Assembly (NCBI GenBank): GCA_900553255.1
Contig: USCI01000001.1
Coordinates: 20,266 to 84,265 of the forward strand
From: an uncultured Oscillospiraceae bacterium
GTDB taxonomy: Bacteria; Bacillota; Clostridia; Oscillospirales; Acutalibacteraceae
Length of the DNA stretch: 64,000 bases
Direction: 5' to 3'
Both the position numbers and the translations under genes were made by a program. The notes under the pieces are model-generated. The model did no database searches. It was not told the DNA's origin and was given only the letters and a program-made list of their open reading frames with translations. Positions 1-7,451 of the stretch are shown here, one piece after another (position 1 is the stretch's first letter; every line of letters starts with the position of its first letter).

Positions 1-1
1 G

Positions 2-916
2 GCCAAGGCGGGGATCCTGGGCTTTGCGCCGCTCGCGCGCGACCCGCAGCTGGATACCCATTATGCGCGCGGCCAGTTTGCCGGCTATTTCATTCCGGTC
101 GGGGCGAAGAACCCGCTGGGCGCGGTGGCGTTTTATGCGGTGGAACGGTATCTCAACACGGTGGGCAAGGAAGAAAAGGATAACGCCGACTGGGCGAAAT
201 ACCAGTCTGAATATTATCTCAGCGATCTCAACCGCGAGCAGATTGAGGCGTGCTTCTCGGTGGAGATGCTGCCGGACCTGACGCCGTGGCTGGATCAGGG
301 CGCGATGTGGACTATGATCGGTTCGGGCAGCAGCTGGGCGGCGCAGCTGCAGAGCTCGCTGCCGAAGATCAATGCACGCATCGAGGAGCTCACTACGCCC
401 GAAGAGTACGACGCGCCGTCCGGCCCGAAGGTCATCGACGATTTTGAAGGCTATGGCGACGAGGAAAAGACGCTGTCCCGCTATCTGCTGATGGACGGCG
501 GCGACCAGAACATCACCGTGTCGCTGGATGCGGCGCATTCCAATGGCGACGGCAAATTTGCGGCGAAGATCACCTACACGCTGGACAATGCCCTCTGGGG
601 TGGCGTTTACCGCACGGTCAACAAGACCTGGAACGGCAACAATACGCTGCGCCTGTGGGTGCAGGGCGACGGCAGCGGTCAGGTGCTCGGCCTGCGGTTT
701 GACACGGCCAACGGCGGCGTTTGGAGCAAGAACATCGAGATCAACAGCGCCGAGGGCCAGGTCATCGAGATTCCGCTCAGCGAGTTTGAGGATGCGTATG
801 GTTTGGGCGCGGATATGGATCTGACCAAGGTGACCAAGTTCTATATCTCGTTCGGCGAGATGAAGACCGCCACCAAGACCATGTATATCGACAACATTGA
901 AGTGATCGCGAAATAA
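2..916 (+). CDS. Sugar ABC solute-binding protein with C-terminal carbohydrate-binding-like module (5' partial)
   Basis: The frame is open from base 2, so the N-terminus, including any signal peptide, lies outside the window; 304 residues remain. Residues 1 to about 135 look like the last lobe of a family-1 extracellular solute-binding protein: aromatic and helix-rich, with the ending LPKINARIEEL typical of these proteins. From about residue 144 (VIDDFEGYG) to the end there is a beta-rich module resembling CBM11/CIA30-type jelly-roll domains, with alternating strands and a closing YIDNIEV strand. The inferred role is capture of an oligosaccharide at the cell surface for an ABC importer encoded upstream. 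Solute-binding proteins rarely carry such a module; a second fusion, in the opposite domain order, occurs at 47524-50445. The solute-binding assignment rests on general pattern, so the domain boundary is approximate. Confidence 0.65.
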   Translation, partial: AKAGILGFAPLARDPQLDTHYARGQFAGYFIPVGAKNPLGAVAFYAVERYLNTVGKEEKDNADWAKYQSEYYLSDLNREQIEACFSVEMLPDLTPWLDQGAMWTMIGSGSSWAAQLQSSLPKINARIEELTTPEEYDAPSGPKVIDDFEGYGDEEKTLSRYLLMDGGDQNITVSLDAAHSNGDGKFAAKITYTLDNALWGGVYRTVNKTWNGNNTLRLWVQGDGSGQVLGLRFDTANGGVWSKNIEINSAEGQVIEIPLSEFEDAYGLGADMDLTKVTKFYISFGEMKTATKTMYIDNIEVIAK

Positions 917-1035
917 CGCCTGCGGACGGCCGGGTGTCGGGCACGCAGGGGAAACGGACTCCGGGGCGGCGCGCGCTGTCCCGAGCGCCCGGCCCCTGCG
1001 TGCCGCACAGGCGGACAGCGAAAGAGGTAGAACGT

Positions 1036-1770
1036 ATGACGGTTTTGACGCAAAAGGAATATCTGGATAAGGTGCAGGCCTGCTGGAACGGCAAGAATGT
1101 CGGCGGGACGCTTGGCGCGCCGTTTGAGTGTCTGCGCGGCGTGTTTGAGCTGGACGGCTACACCGTCGAGCTGGGCGGCGAGCCGCTGCCGAACGACGAC
1201 CTGGACCTGCAGCTGGTGTGGCTCAACGCCGCAGAGGCGTACGGCCCCGCGGTAAACAGCAAAATCCTCGGGGAATACTGGAACTGGTGGGTAACGCCCC
1301 ATTGGGGCGAGTATGGCGCCGGAAAAAACAACCTGCGCGCGGGCATCGTCCCGCCGTTGTCCGGCGTGGTGAATAATGTCTACGGCAACTCAAACGGCTG
1401 TTTTATCCTGTCGGAGATCTGGGCCTGCCTGTGTCCGGGGCATCCGGAACGGGCGGTGCGCTATGCCTATGAGGACGGCTGCGTCAATCACTATGCCGAG
1501 GGGCTGTATGCGGAAATTTTCTGTGCAGCGATGGAGAGCGCGGCCTTTGCCGAACGGGATATCGAGCGGCTGATCGACATCGGCCTGTCCTACATCCCGC
1601 AGGACTGCGGCATCGCCGCAGCGGTGCGCAGCGTGCGCGGCGCGTTCGCGGCCGGCAAAACGGACGCCGAGATGTGTGCCTTTGGTGGACGGACGTTGTA
1701 TATTACGGCCGAAGCCGGCGAGGGCACACTCGCTTTTCGGTCGCTGTGCTTCCGGGCAATTTCGGAATAG
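1036..1770 (+). CDS. ADP-ribosylglycohydrolase family protein, C-terminally truncated
   Basis: The ATG at 1036 follows the ribosome binding site AAAGAGG; the upstream in-frame extension has no initiation signals. The 244-residue product matches the N-terminal half of the 523-residue protein at 59433-61004 almost continuously, sharing GGTLGAPFEC, GGEPLPNDDLDLQLVWLNA, KNNLR, SEIWACLCPG and SYIPQDCG. Similarity stops at about residue 212 (AGKTDAE), after which come 32 unrelated residues. ADP-ribosylglycohydrolase-fold proteins need an N-terminal Asp pair (NDDL here) and a second Asp-rich metal motif near the C-terminus. The full-length paralogue has that second motif (GCGEDADC); this copy does not. 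It is therefore probably a decayed duplicate without hydrolase activity. The true substrate of this subfamily is unknown; association with sugar ABC genes at both ends of the window suggests a glycan-related role. Confidence 0.7.
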   Translation: MTVLTQKEYLDKVQACWNGKNVGGTLGAPFECLRGVFELDGYTVELGGEPLPNDDLDLQLVWLNAAEAYGPAVNSKILGEYWNWWVTPHWGEYGAGKNNLRAGIVPPLSGVVNNVYGNSNGCFILSEIWACLCPGHPERAVRYAYEDGCVNHYAEGLYAEIFCAAMESAAFAERDIERLIDIGLSYIPQDCGIAAAVRSVRGAFAAGKTDAEMCAFGGRTLYITAEAGEGTLAFRSLCFRAISE

Positions 1771-1786
1771 ACTATCACCAGACGCT

Positions 1787-1827
1787 GCCTCTGCCGATGT
1801 TTTCCGACACCGGCAGAGGCTTTTTTA
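1787..1827 (+). terminator. Rho-independent terminator after the truncated ADP-ribosylglycohydrolase gene
   Basis: A perfect 10-bp stem (GCCTCTGCCG at 1787-1796, CGGCAGAGGC at 1811-1820) encloses a 14-nt loop and is followed by six T. It sits 17 nt after the stop codon. Confidence 0.9.
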
Positions 1828-1861
1828 TTTATGGGAAGGGTGTTTTCTTGCCGGGGAATGG

Positions 1862-1890
1862 TTGAAAATCGGGAGGCGGTATGCTATAAT
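1862..1890 (+). promoter_or_regulatory. Sigma-A promoter of the aspS-gatCAB operon
   Basis: TTGAAA at 1862-1867 and TATAAT at 1885-1890 are separated by exactly 17 nt. The leader to aspS is about 190 nt and AT-rich. I looked there for a T-box-like specifier and antiterminator and saw no T-box consensus. Confidence 0.8.
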
Positions 1891-2082
1891 TTATCTTCAG
1901 ACTGTAAATACTTGTCAATATTTTTTCCGGGTGCATGACGGTGTACCGGAAAATCATACTAAAAGCAACACATTGTTGTTTTGACAGGCGGATTTTGACG
2001 GCGTCAATTCCCATTTTTGGAATTGCCTGTTAAATTTTGAAAATGATTTGTTTAATCCTATCGACGAAAGGGCGAAACAGTT

Positions 2083-3834
2083 ATGACGAGGGCGAACATC
2101 TATCGCACCCACCACTGCGGGGAGCTGCGCGAAAACGATATCGGCAAACAGGTTCGGGTGGCCGGCTGGGTGGAGAATATCCGCGACCACGGCGGCGTTA
2201 AATTCCTGGATCTGCGGGATCATTACGGCGTGGTGCAGGTGGTGGTCTACGACGATGCGCTGCTCGCCGAGGTGAACCGGGAATGCACGGTCAGCGTCAG
2301 CGGCGAGGTGGTCAAGCGCAGTGAGGACACCTACAACGCCAAAATCGCGACCGGTACGGTCGAGGTGCGGGCGGATTCGCTGACGGTGCTCGGCAAGTGC
2401 GCCGGCAACCTGCCGTTTGAGGTGGCCTCCTCCACCGAAACCAAGGAGGAGGTGCGGCTGAAATACCGCTTCCTCGACCTGCGCAACCCCAAGGTGCACG
2501 AGAAGATCGTGCTGCGCTCGCAGGTGATCGCGTTCCTGCGCAATAAAATGACCGAAATGGGCTTTTTGGAGATGCAGACCCCGATCCTGTCTGCCTCCTC
2601 GCCCGAGGGCGCGCGCGACTATCTGATCCCGAGCCGCAAGCATCACGGGATGTTTTACGCCCTGCCCCAGGCGCCGCAGATTTTTAAGCAACTGCTGATG
2701 GTGTCCGGGTTCGACAAATATTTCCAGATCGCCCCCTGCTTCCGCGATGAGGACGCCCGCGCCGACCGTTCGCCGGGCGAGTTCTACCAGCTGGACTTCG
2801 AGATGGCCTTTGCCACCCAGGAGGACGTGTTTGCCGCCGCCGAAGAGGTGCTGTACGCGGTATTTTCGCAGTTCTCCGGCGGCAAGCCGGTGTCCCCGGC
2901 GCCGTTTAAGCAGCTGACCTATGCGGAGTGCATGCTCAAATACGGCACCGACAAGCCCGACCTGCGCAACCCGCTGGAGATCATCGACATCAGCGACCTG
3001 TTTACCGAAACCGATTTCAAGCCGTTCTGCGGCAAGACGGTGCGGGCGATCAACGTGCCCGGCTGCGCTTCCCAGCCTAAGAGTTTTTTTGAAAACATGC
3101 TCAAGTTCGCGACCGAAATCGGCATGAAGGGGCTCGGCTATGTCAAGGTCACCGAGGAGATGACCTTCCAGGGACCGATCGACAAATTCCTGTCCGACGC
3201 CGACCGCGAGGAGCTCAAGCGCCGCGCCGCACTCAAACCCGGTGACGTACTGTATTTCATCGCCGACACCGCCCAGCTGGCGCCCCGCCTCGCCGGCCAG
3301 ATCCGTACCGAGGTCGCCCGACGCCTAAAGCTGATCGACGAGGATCGCTTCGAGCTGTGCTTTGTCAAGGATTTCCCGATGTACGAGCTCGACGAGGAGA
3401 CCGGCAGGCCGGCCTTTACCCACAACCCCTTCTCGATGCCGCAGGGCGGCCTCGAAGCGCTCGAAACCAAGGATCCGCTCGATGTCCTCGCCTACCAGTA
3501 CGACATCGTGTGCAACGGGGTGGAGCTGTCCTCCGGCGCGGTGCGCAACCATGACCTCGACATCATGGTGAAGGCATTCGCCATTGCGGGTTATACGGAG
3601 GATGATCTGAAAGCCAAATTCTCCGCTTTGTATAATGCGTTCAAGTACGGCGCGCCGCCGCATGCGGGCATGGCGCCGGGCATCGACCGGATGGTGATGC
3701 TGCTGACAGGGGAGGAGAGCATCCGCGAGGTCATCGCCTTCCCGATGAACGCCAATGCGCAGGACCTGCTGCTCGGGGCACCCGGCCCGGTTTCGGAGCA
3801 GCAGCTGCGTGAGGTGCACATCAAATTGCGGTAA
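2083..3834 (+). CDS. aspS: Aspartyl-tRNA synthetase
   Basis: A 583-residue class II synthetase of the bacterial type that charges tRNA-Asp and, in organisms with GatCAB, often tRNA-Asn too (non-discriminating). Residues about 10-110 are the OB-fold anticodon domain (GKQVRVAGWVENIRDHGG). The class II core follows, with motif 2 around FRDEDARADRSPGEFYQLD, a GAD insertion domain in the middle (LAPRLAGQIRTEVARRL) and motif 3 near the C-terminus (GMAPGIDRMVMLL). Length is normal. It lies directly upstream of gatC, gatA and gatB, which fits production of Asn-tRNA and Gln-tRNA by transamidation; whether it is non-discriminating cannot be decided from the sequence alone. The start follows a GAAAGGG ribosome binding site. 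Confidence 0.98.
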   Translation: MTRANIYRTHHCGELRENDIGKQVRVAGWVENIRDHGGVKFLDLRDHYGVVQVVVYDDALLAEVNRECTVSVSGEVVKRSEDTYNAKIATGTVEVRADSLTVLGKCAGNLPFEVASSTETKEEVRLKYRFLDLRNPKVHEKIVLRSQVIAFLRNKMTEMGFLEMQTPILSASSPEGARDYLIPSRKHHGMFYALPQAPQIFKQLLMVSGFDKYFQIAPCFRDEDARADRSPGEFYQLDFEMAFATQEDVFAAAEEVLYAVFSQFSGGKPVSPAPFKQLTYAECMLKYGTDKPDLRNPLEIIDISDLFTETDFKPFCGKTVRAINVPGCASQPKSFFENMLKFATEIGMKGLGYVKVTEEMTFQGPIDKFLSDADREELKRRAALKPGDVLYFIADTAQLAPRLAGQIRTEVARRLKLIDEDRFELCFVKDFPMYELDEETGRPAFTHNPFSMPQGGLEALETKDPLDVLAYQYDIVCNGVELSSGAVRNHDLDIMVKAFAIAGYTEDDLKAKFSALYNAFKYGAPPHAGMAPGIDRMVMLLTGEESIREVIAFPMNANAQDLLLGAPGPVSEQQLREVHIKLR

Positions 3835-3887
3835 AGCAGGGACCGGCCGCCGCGCGGTTTGGACGGCGGCCGTCTGCGTATGAAAAC

Positions 3888-3940
3888 GGTTTTCGCCGGC
3901 CTTTTGTAAAAGGCCGTGGGGTTCGGGGCAAAGCCCCGGG
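3888..3940. repeat. Intergenic palindromic repeat, copy 1
   Basis: Two adjacent inverted repeats: GGCCTTTTGTAAAAGGCC, then CGGGGCAAAGCCCCG. The arrangement and several words (GTTTTCGCC, CCTTTTG, GGGGT) recur in the 53-bp segment 20018-20070. It resembles the dispersed palindromic repeats common between genes in Clostridia. It lies within the aspS-gatC interval and has no T tract, so read-through is expected. Confidence 0.55.
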
Positions 3941-3956
3941 ATAAGGATGTGTGGAT

Positions 3957-4235
3957 ATGGTAACCCGAGAGGATGTACAGAGCATCGCGAGGCTCGCGAA
4001 ATTGTCGGTCCCGGAGGATGAGCTGGACGCGCTGACCGGCGAGATGGCGAAGATCATTTCCTTTGCCGACACCATCAACGCGGCGGGCGCCGAAGCGGAG
4101 GAATTCGATAACATCAACGGCCTGTCCAACGCGTTCCGGGAGGACGTGGTGGTGCCCTCCTATCCCCGCGAGGAGATCCTGCGCAACGCGCAGGGCGGGG
4201 AGGACGGCTTTTTTGCCGTGCGCCGGCGCCGCTGA
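3957..4235 (+). CDS. gatC: Asp-tRNA(Asn)/Glu-tRNA(Gln) amidotransferase subunit C
   Basis: A 92-residue small subunit that wraps around GatA and GatB in the heterotrimeric transamidosome. It shows the family start TREDVQSIARLAKLSVPEDEL and the central segment ITFADTINAAG-like stretch (IISFADTINA), then the FREDVV motif. ATG 3957 is preferred over GTG 3951 because AAGGA at 3943-3947 lies about 9 nt upstream of it. Small hairpins (for example CCTGCCGG/CCGGCAGG around 4280-4301) occupy the 116-nt gap before gatA. Confidence 0.95.
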   Translation: MVTREDVQSIARLAKLSVPEDELDALTGEMAKIISFADTINAAGAEAEEFDNINGLSNAFREDVVVPSYPREEILRNAQGGEDGFFAVRRRR

Positions 4236-4351
4236 GCGGCGGATAAGCCGACAATAAACCGGTGAAAGACCGGGATTATCCCTGCCGGGGCCGCCCGGCA
4301 GGTCAATGCCCCGCGCGGAATCCGGGCGGGGAGGAAAGGACGTGACGGCGG

Positions 4352-5812
4352 ATGCCGCAGACAGGAAAAATTCGCAGGGTGCAGCAGCTGTATGCCCGCG
4401 GGGAGATCACCTGCGAGGAGCTGACCCGGCGTTATCTCGACAGCATTGAGCGGGACAACGGGACACTTAACGCCTATGTGACGGTTACTCCCGACACCGC
4501 GCTCGAAGCCGCGCGGCGGGTGGATGCCAAGCTCCGCGCGGGCGAGACGCTCCGGCCGCTCGAGGGCATCCCGATGACCCTCAAGGACAACATTTCGACC
4601 CGGGGCATCCCGACCACCTGCTGTTCCCGAATTCTCGAGGGGTATACCCCGATCTACGACGCGACGGTGTGGGAGCTGCTGCAGCGCGAAAACGCGGTGC
4701 TGCTGGGCAAAACCAACATGGACGAGTTCGCGATGGGCTCGTCGTGTGAAACGTCCTGCTTCGGCGGGGCCAAAAATCCCTTTGACACCGGCCATGTGGC
4801 GGGCGGCTCCTCGGGCGGCGTGGCCGCCGCGGTCGGCGGCCGCCTTGCGGTGTACGGGCTCGGCTCGGATACCGGCGGCTCCATCCGCCAGCCGGCGAGT
4901 TTCTGCGGCATGGTCGGGCTCAAGCCCACCTACGGCGCGGTTTCCCGCTACGGCCTGATCGCCTATGCGTCCAGCTTCGATCAGATCGGCCCGATCACCG
5001 AAACGGTGGAGGACGCCGCGCTGGTGTACGACGCGATTGCCCGCTATGACGAGCGCGATTCCACCTCCCGCGGCGGCGCCGGGGAGACGGCGTCACAGCT
5101 TGACCGGCCGCTTAAGGGGCTGAAAATCGGCGTTGCGGAGGAATATTTCGACGGGGTGCGCGACGAGGTGAAGGCGGCGCTGCTCGCGGCGCTCGACGTG
5201 TACCGCGCGCTCGGCGCCGAAACGGTCGAGGTGGCGCTGCCAGAGCTGAAATACGCGCTGCCGGTGTACTACATCCTCGCGTGTGCGGAGGCGTCGTCCA
5301 ACCTCGGCCGCTACGACGGTATCCGCTACGGCTATAAGACGCCTCACTACGACGACATCAACGACATGATCTGCAAGACCCGCAGCGAGGGCTTCGGCGC
5401 GGAGGTCAAGCGCCGGATCCTGCTGGGCACTTACGTGCTCTCCTCCGGCTACTACGACGCCTATTACAAAAAAGCGCAGAACCTGCGCGGCGCCATCGTG
5501 CGCGGGTTCGACCGCGCGTTTGCCCAGTGCGACCTGCTGGTTGCACCCACCGTGCCGATGACCGCGTTCGCCGAGGGCGATGCGGCGAAGGACCCGGTGG
5601 AAACCTACCTCACCGATATCTGCACGGTGCCGGTCAATATCGCCGGCCTGCCGGCGCTGTCGGTGCCCTGCGGCTTCGATGCGGCCGGCCTGCCCATCGG
5701 CATGCAGCTCATCGGCCGCCGGTTCGACGAGGCCCGGCTGCTCGCCGCCGCCTGGCGCTATGAGCAGGAGGCAGGCGCCGCCCGCAGCACCGCATGGGGC
5801 GTGGAGATTTAA
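4352..5812 (+). CDS. gatA: Asp-tRNA(Asn)/Glu-tRNA(Gln) amidotransferase subunit A
   Basis: A 486-residue amidase-signature enzyme, the glutaminase component that releases ammonia for GatB. The catalytic triad is visible: Lys78 in TLKDNI, cis-Ser153 in GGSSGG and nucleophile Ser177 in GSDTGGSIRQP, matching the family spacing. Length is normal. The ATG at 4352 has a GGAAAGGA site upstream. It sits between gatC and gatB as in most Firmicutes. Confidence 0.98.
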   Translation: MPQTGKIRRVQQLYARGEITCEELTRRYLDSIERDNGTLNAYVTVTPDTALEAARRVDAKLRAGETLRPLEGIPMTLKDNISTRGIPTTCCSRILEGYTPIYDATVWELLQRENAVLLGKTNMDEFAMGSSCETSCFGGAKNPFDTGHVAGGSSGGVAAAVGGRLAVYGLGSDTGGSIRQPASFCGMVGLKPTYGAVSRYGLIAYASSFDQIGPITETVEDAALVYDAIARYDERDSTSRGGAGETASQLDRPLKGLKIGVAEEYFDGVRDEVKAALLAALDVYRALGAETVEVALPELKYALPVYYILACAEASSNLGRYDGIRYGYKTPHYDDINDMICKTRSEGFGAEVKRRILLGTYVLSSGYYDAYYKKAQNLRGAIVRGFDRAFAQCDLLVAPTVPMTAFAEGDAAKDPVETYLTDICTVPVNIAGLPALSVPCGFDAAGLPIGMQLIGRRFDEARLLAAAWRYEQEAGAARSTAWGVEI

Positions 5813-5840
5813 TGCGGGCCGCCCGTAAGGAAAGGAATGG

Positions 5841-7265
5841 ATGACCATGAGCAGGAGCTATGAGATGGTGGCCGGGCTGGAGACCCATGTGGAGCTGTCC
5901 ACCAAAACCAAGATATTCTGCGGCTGCACCACCAAATTCGGGGGTGAGCCAAACACCAACTGCTGCCCGGTGTGCATCGGCCTGCCCGGCACGCTGCCCA
6001 AGCTCAACCATGAAGTGGTGCGCTATGCGATCAAGGCGGGGCTGGTGACCAACTGCACCATCAATCCCATCGCCAAGATGGACCGCAAAAATTACGTGTA
6101 TCCCGACCTGCCCAAGGCGTACCAGATCTCCCAGTACGACAAGCCGCTGTGCGAGCACGGATACATCGACCTGTCCAACGGACGCCGCATCCGCATCACC
6201 CGCATCCACATCGAGGAGGACGCCGGCAAGCTGGTGCATTCCCGCGGCGACACCTTCGTGGACTACAACCGCGGCGGGGTGCCGCTCATCGAAATCGTGA
6301 CCGAGCCGGATATCCGCAGCGTGGAGGAAATCCGCGAATACCTCGAAAAGCTGCAACTGCTCATGCGCACCATCGGCGTCTCCGACTGCCGCATGCAGGA
6401 GGGTTCGCTGCGCTGCGACGTCAACATCTCCGCGCGGCCCGCGGGCAGCGATAAGCTCGGCACCCGCACCGAAATCAAAAACATGAACTCCTTTGCCAAC
6501 ATGGTTAAGGCGGTCGACTATGAGTTCGGCCGGCAGGTGGAGCTGCTCGAATCCGGCGAGGCGGTGGTGCAGGAAACCCGCCGCTACAACGAGGAGTCCG
6601 GCGAGACCGAAAGCATGCGCGGCAAGGAGGATGCGCACGACTACCGCTATTTCCGGGAGCCGGACCTGGTGACCATCGCCACCTCCGCCGAGGAAATCGA
6701 GGCGCTGCGTGCCGGGCTGCCGGAGCTGCCGGAGCAGCGGCTGGCCCGCTATACGGCCGGCTGGGGCATCCCGGAGACCGATGCGCAGCTGCTGGTTAAA
6801 TACCGCGCGGTGGCCGACTATTTTGATGAGGCGGCGCAGGGCGTTACCCCGAAAACGGTCGCGAACTTCATCCTCGGTCCGATTTTCCGCCGGATGGAAA
6901 CCGAGGCGGATAAGGAGGCCGGCAGCTTCCCGGTGCCGGCGGCACACCTCAACGAGCTGGTGCGGCTCATCGACAGCGGCAAGCTGCGGATGAACCTCGC
7001 CAAGGGTGCGCTCGACAAGATGATCGAAACCGGCAAGCCGGTGACCGAGGTGGTCAGCGAGGAGGATATGGCCGGTGTGGACGACAGCGCCCTGCAGGCG
7101 CTGTGCGAGCAGGCGGTTGCAGCTAACCCCAACGCCGTCAGCGACTATCTCGGCGGCAAGGAAAAGGCGCTCAAGGCGCTGGTCGGTTTCGTGATGAAGG
7201 CGACCCGCGGCACTGCCGACGCTGCAGCGGCAGAGAAAAAGCTGATTGAGCTTGTGCGCCGTTAG
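5841..7265 (+). CDS. gatB: Asp-tRNA(Asn)/Glu-tRNA(Gln) amidotransferase subunit B
   Basis: A 474-residue kinase/transamidase subunit that activates Glu-tRNA(Gln) or Asp-tRNA(Asn) and receives ammonia from GatA. The N-terminal GatB core begins VAGLETHVELSTKTKIFC and has the Cys cluster CGC ... NCCPVC of the zinc site. The C-terminal third is the tRNA-binding GatB/Yqey domain. The AAGGAAAGGA site lies 4 nt before ATG 5841 and 10 nt before the in-frame ATG 5847, so initiation at 5847 is equally possible. This is the last gene of the operon, followed by a strong terminator. Confidence 0.98.
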   Translation: MTMSRSYEMVAGLETHVELSTKTKIFCGCTTKFGGEPNTNCCPVCIGLPGTLPKLNHEVVRYAIKAGLVTNCTINPIAKMDRKNYVYPDLPKAYQISQYDKPLCEHGYIDLSNGRRIRITRIHIEEDAGKLVHSRGDTFVDYNRGGVPLIEIVTEPDIRSVEEIREYLEKLQLLMRTIGVSDCRMQEGSLRCDVNISARPAGSDKLGTRTEIKNMNSFANMVKAVDYEFGRQVELLESGEAVVQETRRYNEESGETESMRGKEDAHDYRYFREPDLVTIATSAEEIEALRAGLPELPEQRLARYTAGWGIPETDAQLLVKYRAVADYFDEAAQGVTPKTVANFILGPIFRRMETEADKEAGSFPVPAAHLNELVRLIDSGKLRMNLAKGALDKMIETGKPVTEVVSEEDMAGVDDSALQALCEQAVAANPNAVSDYLGGKEKALKALVGFVMKATRGTADAAAAEKKLIELVRR

Positions 7266-7300
7266 GCGGGCGATGTCCCCTGCCTGACGGCGGGATAAAA

Positions 7301-7346
7301 AACACCCGGAAGAAAACCGGCCGGTTTTCTTCCGGGTGTTTTTTTA
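7301..7346 (+). terminator. Terminator of the aspS-gatCAB operon
   Basis: A perfect 20-bp inverted repeat (AACACCCGGAAGAAAACCGG and its complement, no unpaired loop beyond the turn) with an A run before it and eight T at the end. The A run on the 5' side makes it potentially bidirectional. Confidence 0.92.
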
Positions 7347-7451
7347 TACGTAAACTTAACATACGGTTAACTAAGGCCTGGTCGCGCGGCGGGAAGGATT
7401 CCGGTATAGTAGGAGGTGCAAGGATAAAGAATAAAATGCAGGAGGAACGTT

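Noticed and set aside
1891..2082. T-box riboswitch before aspS
   Set aside because: No T-box consensus, specifier stem or leader terminator could be found; the leader has only an AT-rich stretch after a strong promoter.
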